From NCBI GenBank assembly GCA_016302985.1, contig JAEDMN010000052.1, positions 1-15,189 of the forward strand: a DNA stretch of 15,189 nucleotides, written 5' to 3'. The notes below the pieces were generated by a model. The model was not told the origin of the DNA. It saw nothing but the letters and a program-made list of their open reading frames with translations, and made no database searches. Positions within the stretch are counted from its first letter, which is position 1. Every line of letters begins with the position of its first letter. Made by a program: the position numbers and the translations under genes. Below, one piece after another: positions 6,383 through 13,498 of the stretch. Source of the stretch: Kiritimatiellia bacterium. Lineage in GTDB: Bacteria > Verrucomicrobiota > Kiritimatiellia > RFP12 > UBA1067.

Positions 6383-7027
6383 CTAGCGAATCGCGATCGC
6401 AAGCCCCGCGTGGTCGAACCGGACGTCCGCCTCGCGCGTGGAGCCGTCCGCGAACGTGAGCGTGAGATGCCACGTGTCGGACCCGAAGTCGCGCCGCCGC
6501 GCGGGCACCGCGCCCCAGGCCGCCGTCGCCGTGACGTTCGTCTCCGCGCCGGTCTTCGCGTTCCGCGCCGCGAGCCGGGCGCCCGCGGCCGCGTTCGTCC
6601 AGGCGGCGTCGTACGGAATGAGCGCGTCGCCGCGGTACGCCCACGTACCCGTGCGGTCCGGCGCGCGCACGTCGTCCTCGAGCTTCGCCGCCGCGTAGAG
6701 GCGCGCCTTCATCTCGGGCGCGACCGGCGCCGTGCCGTCCGTGAACGTGAGCGCGAGGTCGAAGGCCGTGCCGTCGCCCGGCGGGAGCTTGAGCTCGAAG
6801 GCCGTCGCCGGCTTCGGCAGCGTCGCCTCGGCCGTGACGGACGGGCCCGTCGCGACGAGCTTCACGTGCGTCGCCGTGTCCGCGGCCCAGCTCCAGTCCC
6901 AGGTCGCGGCGTAGACGCCGCCCGTCACCGTCGACCAGTGCGGGTGGTCGCCCGGCACCGCGTCCACGACGTCCGCCGAGGCGGCAATCCCCAACAGGGC
7001 CATCGTACAGAACACGCATGCGTTCAT
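6383..7027 (-). CDS. Small secreted beta-rich protein, family not recognised
   Basis: 214 residues from ATG 7027, with GGGAGG placed 6 nt upstream. The first 18 residues look like a signal peptide ending at an AASA-type cleavage site. The mature part is rich in alternating hydrophobic and Thr/Val residues and appears to hold two related beta domains: LTFTDG recurs as LTFADG (93-98 and 190-195). It ends in HAGLAIAIR, the same xG-hydrophobic-Arg tail as the products of the two large genes upstream. I do not recognise a family or catalytic motif. Position between the LamG-type protein and the SUMF1 proteins, with a 10-nt gap to the next ATG, suggests a partner of these envelope proteins. Confidence 0.8.
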   Translation of the reverse strand: MNACVFCTMALLGIAASADVVDAVPGDHPHWSTVTGGVYAATWDWSWAADTATHVKLVATGPSVTAEATLPKPATAFELKLPPGDGTAFDLALTFTDGTAPVAPEMKARLYAAAKLEDDVRAPDRTGTWAYRGDALIPYDAAWTNAAAGARLAARNAKTGAETNVTATAAWGAVPARRRDFGSDTWHLTLTFADGSTREADVRFDHAGLAIAIR

Positions 7028-7081
7028 CGTTTACCTCCCATGTCCGAGAAATCTCCTTCGAAACCTGCGGTCTTCTCCTGG

Positions 7082-7098
7082 CGGGGCGGGACGCCCCG
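7082..7098 (-). terminator. Intra-operon GC hairpin
   Basis: Stem CGGGGCG/CGCCCCG, 7 bp with a 3-nt loop, starting 14 nt after the stop of the LamG-type gene. No U-tract follows and the next gene begins 55 nt further on. It is more likely an attenuator or mRNA 3'-end protector that sets a lower level for the last three genes than a full stop. Confidence 0.4.
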
Positions 7099-7112
7099 GC
7101 CTGTGAAAGGCC

Positions 7113-10100
7113 CTAGCGGAAGATCGCGATCGTGCCGGGCGAGATGGCCTCAAGCGCGCCGGGGCCCGTCACGAATTCGGGATGGGTCGCGGCGTCGATC
7201 GTGCCGAAGTAGAGGTTCCCGTCGTAGGTGACGGGGCCGCACTTCGCCGTGCCGGAGTAGTCGAGCAGCAGCTGGGCGCCCTTCGCCACGTCGATGCGGA
7301 GGCCGGCCGGGAGGGACGGCGCCGCGTCGACGACGTCCGTGCAGCGCACGAGCGACACGCCGTCGATGTGCGCGTCCTGGTCCGCGCGCCCGCCGCCGGA
7401 CGCCTCGCGTTCGTCCACGTCGGGGCGGCTGCGTCCCTCGAGGCCGAGGCGCCAGGTGCCCGCCTCGGGCACGTCCGCGAGGTACGAGACCTCCATCCAG
7501 TTGCGGGAGAAGAGCGTCGGCGTCGTCGCGAGCACGTTCGTCACGCCGCCGCGCGCGAGCCAGACGCGGACCGGATTGTTCGCGTAGTAGGACCCGTCCG
7601 CGCGGGCGCGCACGTGCATCTTGAAGCGGTAGCGTCCGGCCGCGGGTACCGCGACGTCCTGGAACGCGACGCACGCGTTCTGCAGCCGCAGGCGGGCGGA
7701 ACCCTCGTAGTCGCAGTAGCCCCAGTACTGCGGCTGGGATGCGTTGCCGTAGCGCCCGGCCCAGGCGTACGCCATCATCCGGCCGGTGTGCGGGCTCGGC
7801 AGGAGCTCCTTGTCCCAGAATCCGTCCCATCTCTCGAAGCCGGGATCCTGCACGAGGTTGTCGGCGCGCGTGTCGTCACGGACGAGTTCGAGGTTGTCGA
7901 CGATGCCGATGGCGGAGACGCCGCCGGCGGCCTGCTCGAGCCGCAGCGTGACCGTCTCGTCCCCGGACGCCGTGAACGCCGTCGGCCACACGCGCGTGTC
8001 GAGGTTCTGCGTCGTCTGCTGCACGACGCCGAGGTCCGTCGCCGTCCCGTCCCCGCGCACGACCGTCGCGCGGATCGAAGGACTGCCCTGCATGTAGGTG
8101 TCGCCCCTGCCGTCGTAGGACCAGTAGGTCGCCCAGCGCTGGACGCCGCCGCGCAGGCGCCACGTGCCCGCGGGCACGCTGAAGGACGTGGACGCCACGC
8201 CGCCCGTGGAGACGAACGCGAGCGCGCCGCCGCCGAGCGTCGCCTCGGAGAGCGGGAAGATCTGCATGAAGTTGCTCTTCTTCGCGCTCGTGCCCGTCGT
8301 CACCACGCCGATCACGCCGTTCGTCAGGGCCTGTCCCGCCGTGTCGCTGCGGTTGATCTCGAAAGTCCAGCCCTCGGCCTTGTTCAGCGTGCTGAGGCGG
8401 CCGTGGATCCACGGGTTTGCAATGGTCGCGCTGCCGCCGTCCACGGGACGGACAAGACGGTCGAAGGATCCGTTCGGAATCGCGCAGACGGTCTCGCGTG
8501 TCGGCTCCGCCACGCGCACCATCTCGAAGTTGTCGAGGAACGTGCAGCCGTCCCACCCGCTGTCGGGGCTCTGGATGGCGAGTTCCCAGTCACCCGCCTC
8601 GGCCACCTCGATCCGGAGGCGGTAGCGGGAGAAGTAGGTGCTGCCGACCTGCACCGTGCCGACGCGCGCCGCCGACGCCCACGTCTTCCCGAAGAGGACG
8701 TCCAGCTGCAGCTGCTGGTTCGGGTAGGGGTAGCCCTTGTTGAACGTTCCCTCGTTCCCGCAGTAGTAGCGCGACTTGCCGTCGAACGCGAGCTCGTAGA
8801 CGCCGGCCTTCGGCACGGAGACCGTCGCCGAGACGGTGACCTTCTGGACGAGCTGGAGCATGTTCGTGCCGGCGGGCGGAACGATGGAGGTCCACTGCTT
8901 CCAGGTGTTCTTGCCCGCCGCGTTCGGCTGCGGGGCTTGGAAGCACATGATGTACGGGGTGCCGACCCGGGCCGTCCAGCCGTAGGCCGTCGACCCCTGG
9001 GAGATGCCGCGGCGGTCGAAGGTGAGGTCGGTGAGCGTCATCGGCAGCTCGAGGTCCGGATTGACGAACGTCGCGCGCGCGGCGCCGCCCTCGGGCGCGT
9101 CGACCGTGCGCGCACGGCCCTCGAGCTGGAGCACCGAGCCGAGCTCCGCCGTGCCGGTGCCGACCTTCAGCACGCGCACGCCGGGGTCGACCGTGTGGAC
9201 GCGCAGCCAGCCGTTGCCCGTCGTCTCGACCGTGCCCGCCGCCGCGTCGGCCGTCTTGTCGCAGGTGAGGCCCGAGGCGACGTCGCCCGCAGGCGAGGGA
9301 TCCGGGGAACCAAGGTAGCGGCCGAACGCGTACTTCTCGCCCGCGCGGACCGTCAGCGGCGGCAGACGTCCGCCCTGCAGCAGGATGCGTCCCGCGGTCC
9401 AGTCGAAATCGCCCGCGAACTCGAGGTCCGACGGACCGAGGACCAGCGTGCCGGCGCCCGTCTTGGACACGTCACCCGCGCCCGCGAAGGCGAGCGGCGG
9501 CATCGTGGCGCCCGTCGCGCCGGAGACCGTCGCCGTCGTGTCCGCCGCGAGCGCGAGCTCGACGGCGGGCGTGCGCGGACGCGGGCCGGCGGCGTTCGGG
9601 AGGTTCCACTTCGCCAGCAGGTAGCGCGACACCTGCTCGCACTGCGCGGCCGTCAGCTGGTTCGTGAAGACGAGCACCTCGCCCAGATAGTCGCCGCCCT
9701 GGCGTCCCTTCAGCGTCTCCTGGAAGCCGCTGCGGTAGAAGTTGTCCGCCTTCGCGGTCACATCGCAGTAGTCGCACTCCAGCAGCTGCCAGCCGCGCCT
9801 CGCCGGGGCCGTGCGCGGGTCGCACTTGACGCCGTCCACGAGGAAGCGCGCGCTCGCCTGCGGCGGACAGACATCCGCGCGGTTCACGAGCAGCGAGGCC
9901 GAGGACGAATACGCGGGCGTCGAACCGCCGATCGTCGTGAGGAGCGGTCCCAGGCGGCCGGCGGTTTCGCCGCCGACGGGATGTCCGATCCAGTTCGTGA
10001 CCGAATGGACGATGAAGAGGTGGTGGACGGTGAGGGCCGTCAGCTCCGACCCGCCGCGCCGCCAGCGCAGGTACTGTCCCGACGTCGCGCCGCCGAAGAA

Positions 10101-10604
10101 GACACCGTCGCGTCCGTCGTGCGCCTCGCGCACGGGCGGTTCGCCGTTCTTCAGGGCGGGGAGCGCGTCGCTGCCGAACCACTTCGGCACCGCGTAGATC
10201 ATCGTCGGGTTCGCGGGGTCCGTCTCGCGGCGGTCGCACCACTTCTCGACCGCGCCGTCCTCGGACGCGACGACGCTCGACATGTCCACCCAGTAGGCCG
10301 CGGCGTCGCAGACGGCAGGCGGCGCGGCGAGGTCGACGGCCGCGTCGCCATCCACGCGAACGGAGCCTTCAAGCACGGCGAGGCGCGCGTCCGACGGCGC
10401 ACGCAGGCCGGCGGCCGCGACGTCCAGCGCGCCCGCTCCCGTCTTGTAGAGCGTTCCGCGGTCGCCGACCAGCGTCCGCGCGGACGCCGCCGTCCCCGAC
10501 GGCACGTCGACGACGCCGCGCTCCTTGAAACCGACCGCCACGTCCGCCAGAACCGCGGACGCCGCCAGAGACGACACCAGCGCCAGACCAAGCTTGTTCC
10601 CCAT
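7113..10604 (-). CDS. Large secreted LamG-like / jelly-roll modular protein
   Basis: 1163 residues. ATG 10604 is chosen because GAGG lies 6 nt upstream and a signal peptide follows (KLGLALVSSLAASAVLA, 4-20); a longer frame adds 12 residues without either. Autotransporter-associated strand repeats occur at 51-62 (TLYKTGAGALDV) and 378-390 (DVSKTGAGTLVLG). Between them (about 98-336) is a LamG/concanavalin A-like domain ending in LGEVLVFTNQLTAAQ and a RYLLAKWNLP helix. Three successive jelly-roll modules of carbohydrate-binding or DUF642 type follow at about 513-700, 706-910 and 915-1090; the last two start with IPNGSFD and LVQDPGFE. The protein ends in SPGTIAIFR. No catalytic motif or membrane barrel is visible. 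Most likely a surface or extracellular glycan-binding protein; substrate unknown. Second of the two largest operon products, 25 nt after the beta-helix gene. Confidence 0.88.
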   Translation of the reverse strand: MGNKLGLALVSSLAASAVLADVAVGFKERGVVDVPSGTAASARTLVGDRGTLYKTGAGALDVAAAGLRAPSDARLAVLEGSVRVDGDAAVDLAAPPAVCDAAAYWVDMSSVVASEDGAVEKWCDRRETDPANPTMIYAVPKWFGSDALPALKNGEPPVREAHDGRDGVFFGGATSGQYLRWRRGGSELTALTVHHLFIVHSVTNWIGHPVGGETAGRLGPLLTTIGGSTPAYSSSASLLVNRADVCPPQASARFLVDGVKCDPRTAPARRGWQLLECDYCDVTAKADNFYRSGFQETLKGRQGGDYLGEVLVFTNQLTAAQCEQVSRYLLAKWNLPNAAGPRPRTPAVELALAADTTATVSGATGATMPPLAFAGAGDVSKTGAGTLVLGPSDLEFAGDFDWTAGRILLQGGRLPPLTVRAGEKYAFGRYLGSPDPSPAGDVASGLTCDKTADAAAGTVETTGNGWLRVHTVDPGVRVLKVGTGTAELGSVLQLEGRARTVDAPEGGAARATFVNPDLELPMTLTDLTFDRRGISQGSTAYGWTARVGTPYIMCFQAPQPNAAGKNTWKQWTSIVPPAGTNMLQLVQKVTVSATVSVPKAGVYELAFDGKSRYYCGNEGTFNKGYPYPNQQLQLDVLFGKTWASAARVGTVQVGSTYFSRYRLRIEVAEAGDWELAIQSPDSGWDGCTFLDNFEMVRVAEPTRETVCAIPNGSFDRLVRPVDGGSATIANPWIHGRLSTLNKAEGWTFEINRSDTAGQALTNGVIGVVTTGTSAKKSNFMQIFPLSEATLGGGALAFVSTGGVASTSFSVPAGTWRLRGGVQRWATYWSYDGRGDTYMQGSPSIRATVVRGDGTATDLGVVQQTTQNLDTRVWPTAFTASGDETVTLRLEQAAGGVSAIGIVDNLELVRDDTRADNLVQDPGFERWDGFWDKELLPSPHTGRMMAYAWAGRYGNASQPQYWGYCDYEGSARLRLQNACVAFQDVAVPAAGRYRFKMHVRARADGSYYANNPVRVWLARGGVTNVLATTPTLFSRNWMEVSYLADVPEAGTWRLGLEGRSRPDVDEREASGGGRADQDAHIDGVSLVRCTDVVDAAPSLPAGLRIDVAKGAQLLLDYSGTAKCGPVTYDGNLYFGTIDAATHPEFVTGPGALEAISPGTIAIFR

Positions 10605-10629
10605 ATCCAACCTCGCTTTCGTTGTTCGA

Positions 10630-13014
10630 CTACCGGACAACGATCGTCACGCCCGACTTCGTCCAGTCGAGCTCGTACGCGACGACGCCCGCGGACGAGC
10701 GCCGCGTACGGACGATCCACTTGCCGACGCCCGTTCCCGTCTCCGCGGGCACCGTGAACGTCCACGCGCCCGTGAGCGCGGCACCGTCGGCCGCCTGCAG
10801 GAGCGCGAGCGGCATGCGCGCCTTGAGCGCGTCCGCGTCCGCGGTCGTCAGCGTCACCTCGCCACCGAGCGCGCAGGCCGTTCCGCCCAGCACGTGCGGC
10901 AGCGGCGCCTCCGTGTCGAGGTCGAACGTCGACGGGAGGTACTTCGCCATGTTGAAGCGCTCGTAGGACGAGAACCGCGCGTCGTCGATCGTGCCCGCGG
11001 CCCGGCCCCAGTAGACCTGGTCGTTCGCACCGCCGAAGTATTCCGAGCTCCAGTTGTAGCCGGCGAACTGGCCGTACGGATCGGTGCCGGCGGAGAAGAA
11101 GTTCCACGCGCCGGTCGAACCGGCCTCGCACCGGACGCCGGCCTGGTGGTCGTAGGCCTGATCGCCGCTCGAGATGCCGACGCGGCCGCGGAAGTCGCCG
11201 GCCATGCGGATCGAGCCGCCCTCCGTCCTATAGACGTCGTGTGCGCCGCCGAAGTTGTTCTCGATGCGCGCCGTGCCCGTGAAGGTGACGCCGCCGCCGT
11301 CGTAGACGATGAGGCCCGCGGCGGCCTTGCCCTCGACCGGGCTCGTGTTGCCGACGATCGCGCCGCCGGACATGACGAACTCCGCGTTCTGGATGTACAC
11401 GGCGCCGCCATAGCCGTCGCCTGCGGCCTTCGTCGACAGGCTGACGCAGTTCGTGACGAGACCGCCCCGCATCTCGAAGCGGGGCTTGACGTCGACCGGG
11501 TCCCTGTATCCCACGCGGATCGCCGTCGCCCATGATTCGGCGCCCGTCGTCGTGCAGTCGCGGACGACGGCCCCGTCCTCCATCACCAGCGTCGCCCCGG
11601 ACCCGGCGACCGAGATGCCGGGGCATTGCTCCGTGTGCCGGCCGTTCCGCAGTACGCAGCCCGGACCGAGCACGAGATGTCCGCCGGCCGTCGTGCGCAG
11701 AATCGAAGCGGCATTCTCCGCTTCGCCCGGCTCGCCGTCGAGGACGAGATGCTCGAGCCGCAGCGTCATGTTGCCGACGGAGAAGAGGTTCCACCAGGGC
11801 TCCTGGCGGTGGATGACCGTCGTCGTCCCGTCGCGGCGCCCGGAGAGCGTGACATCCGTCAGGCCATTGTAGTTGGAGCCGTTGAACTCCCAGTTCCCCG
11901 TCGTGATGCTCTCCCGCGTCAGCATGACCGTCTCGCCCGGCCGCGCGTGATTGAAGGCGTCCGTCAGGTTCGTCGTGTCGTAGCGGCCGGGTCCGACGGA
12001 GGCGATGCGGTCGCCCCAGTTCAGGTTCACGACGCCGTCCTTGTCAACCCAGGCATTGACGCCGTTCATGATGCGCTCGGGGTTCCGCTGGGACGAGACG
12101 TTGCCCGTGCCGGCGACCTTGCCGCTCGCCGTGACGATATAGGCCGCCCACTGCGAACCGTTGCAGCTGTCGGGCATGCCCTCGTACTGTCCGCGCATCG
12201 TCATCCGCCCGTCGTAGTCCCCGTCGAAGGAGATGTAGCCGTTCTGGACCCACGCGTCGTTCGCGACTTCGCCGACGTTGTTCGTGACAACCGCCGAACC
12301 CGAGAGATACCATTTTCCAGACCACGAGACGACGCCGCCGACGTTGTGCTCGGAGACGTTGCCCGTGATCGCGCCGCCGTGCATGACGAAGTTTCCGCCG
12401 TAGACGTAGACCGCGCCGCCGTAGCCCCCGTAGGACGCGGTGGCGGCATGGCGGTCCACGCAGTCCGTGATCAGGCCGCCGTTCATCTCGAATACAGGGC
12501 CCGGCGCGTTCATGCCCACGAGGACGGCCGTGGCGTAGTTGTCGCCCTCGAAGCCGCGGATGACGGCGCCGTCGTTCATCACGAGGCGCCCCGTGCCCGA
12601 GAGGTGGATGCCGCCGATGCCGCTGGGGGGCAGACGGCAGTTGCGGACCTCCGCGCCGGCGTCGAGCGTGAGCGACCCCGCGGAGAGGGTCGCGAAATGG
12701 GCGGCCTGTCCCGCGGCCTTGTTCCAGTCGACGACGACGTCGCGCAGCGTCAGCTGGCTCGCCGCGTCGGACAGGGTGACGAACATCCCCGGGTGGCCGG
12801 CCGCGCGCAGGAGCGTGTTCGTCTGTCCGGCGGGACTCGCGATCGTCACGCGGCCCGGGCACGGCAGCACGCCCGTGACCTCCATGTCGTTCTCGACGTA
12901 CACCGTCGCGCCGTCTTCCGCGGCGGCGACCTCGCGCTTCAGTTCGTCGAACGTCATCGCGGCGACGAGGGGGAGCGTCCCCGCGAGCGCCAGTCTGCAG
13001 ATCGTCTTCTTCAT
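10630..13014 (-). CDS. Secreted parallel beta-helix protein with internal duplication
   Basis: 794 residues with a signal peptide (1-19). Rungs such as LVMNDGAVIRG, FEMNGGLITDC and FVMHGGAITGN are typical of right-handed parallel beta-helices of the Chlamydia Pmp or pectate-lyase-like kind. The helix is duplicated: residues about 130-275 and 460-615 repeat the same order of motifs (GxVFEMNGGLITDC / PRFEMRGGLVTNC; GYGGAVYVYGGNFVMHGGAI / GYGGAVYIQNAEFVMSGGAI). The C-terminal 690-794 is a separate beta domain ending SGVTIVVR, the tail shared with two other operon products. No autotransporter barrel is visible. No lyase catalytic triad can be assigned, so binding, adhesion or polysaccharide cleavage all remain possible. 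GAGG lies 9 nt before the ATG, within a possible hairpin. Confidence 0.88.
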   Translation of the reverse strand: MKKTICRLALAGTLPLVAAMTFDELKREVAAAEDGATVYVENDMEVTGVLPCPGRVTIASPAGQTNTLLRAAGHPGMFVTLSDAASQLTLRDVVVDWNKAAGQAAHFATLSAGSLTLDAGAEVRNCRLPPSGIGGIHLSGTGRLVMNDGAVIRGFEGDNYATAVLVGMNAPGPVFEMNGGLITDCVDRHAATASYGGYGGAVYVYGGNFVMHGGAITGNVSEHNVGGVVSWSGKWYLSGSAVVTNNVGEVANDAWVQNGYISFDGDYDGRMTMRGQYEGMPDSCNGSQWAAYIVTASGKVAGTGNVSSQRNPERIMNGVNAWVDKDGVVNLNWGDRIASVGPGRYDTTNLTDAFNHARPGETVMLTRESITTGNWEFNGSNYNGLTDVTLSGRRDGTTTVIHRQEPWWNLFSVGNMTLRLEHLVLDGEPGEAENAASILRTTAGGHLVLGPGCVLRNGRHTEQCPGISVAGSGATLVMEDGAVVRDCTTTGAESWATAIRVGYRDPVDVKPRFEMRGGLVTNCVSLSTKAAGDGYGGAVYIQNAEFVMSGGAIVGNTSPVEGKAAAGLIVYDGGGVTFTGTARIENNFGGAHDVYRTEGGSIRMAGDFRGRVGISSGDQAYDHQAGVRCEAGSTGAWNFFSAGTDPYGQFAGYNWSSEYFGGANDQVYWGRAAGTIDDARFSSYERFNMAKYLPSTFDLDTEAPLPHVLGGTACALGGEVTLTTADADALKARMPLALLQAADGAALTGAWTFTVPAETGTGVGKWIVRTRRSSAGVVAYELDWTKSGVTIVVR

Positions 13015-13023
13015 GGAAGGGTT

Positions 13024-13041
13024 CCTCGTTTCGAAAGGAGG
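13024..13041 (-). promoter_or_regulatory. Hairpin that may hide the beta-helix ribosome binding site
   Basis: In the 36-nt gap before the beta-helix gene the mRNA reads CCTC, then a TTTCGAAA core, then GAGG. GAGG is the only Shine-Dalgarno for that gene and can pair with the upstream CCTC arm, with the self-complementary TTTCGAAA core allowing extension of the stem. The stop codon of the preceding short gene lies 10 nt before the element, so a ribosome ending there would open it. Translational coupling is an inference. Confidence 0.4.
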
Positions 13042-13050
13042 GGACGAACG

Positions 13051-13440
13051 TTATTCGGCCGGCGTGATGTCGCGCACGTCGTTGAAGAGGATCGTGTCGT
13101 TGTCCATCCAGAACGCCATCGCGGCCTCCTGGAAGTTCCAGCACGCCGTCGTCGTGACGGGGATGAACGTGTTCCCGTCCTGCAGGTCGACGACGCCGAG
13201 CGTGCAGCGCTCGTTCGGCTCGGGCAGGCGGCCGTTGACGTCCGTCTCGAGCACGAGCATGTAGCGCTTGTCGGGGCTCCACGAATCGATCGCGAAGTAG
13301 CTCGCGAGGAAGTGCTCGTGCGGACCCGACGTCACTGCGCGCGGGGCGCTCCACGTCGGAAACTTCGCCAGCTCCTCCCCCGCGCACGCGAGGGACACCA
13401 TCGACGCGGCGGCCAGCGCCCAGAAAGTCCTCTTCATCAT
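13051..13440 (-). CDS. Truncated beta-propeller (PD40/oligogalacturonate-lyase-like) fragment
   Basis: 129 residues from ATG 13440, with AAGGAG 6 nt upstream; a second ATG follows immediately and a TTG start would lie upstream of the ribosome site. The N-terminus is a signal peptide (to about residue 20). The mature part resembles only the first blade or blades of a TolB/PD40-type propeller related to oligogalacturonate lyases: AIDSWSPDKRYMLVLETD, then CTLGVVDLQDG and WNFQEAAMAFW. Such proteins usually have around 400 residues, but this frame ends at TAA after TPAE, and only 36 nt remain before the next gene. It is either a decayed gene cut off by rearrangement or a retained short leader gene. 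Family call is moderate; the truncation is clear if the family call holds. Confidence 0.65.
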   Translation of the reverse strand: MMKRTFWALAAASMVSLACAGEELAKFPTWSAPRAVTSGPHEHFLASYFAIDSWSPDKRYMLVLETDVNGRLPEPNERCTLGVVDLQDGNTFIPVTTTACWNFQEAAMAFWMDNDTILFNDVRDITPAE

Positions 13441-13498
13441 CTTCATCTCCTTCAACGCCTTGCACCCTATCTGAAAATCAGCACGAACCCGATGGACA

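Noticed and set aside
7182..10757. Very long plus-strand open frame (1191 codons) opposite the LamG-type gene
   Set aside because: It is an Arg/Ala/Val/Gly-rich antisense frame kept open by high GC, with no domain or signal peptide; the minus-strand gene has a ribosome site, signal peptide and recognisable modules.
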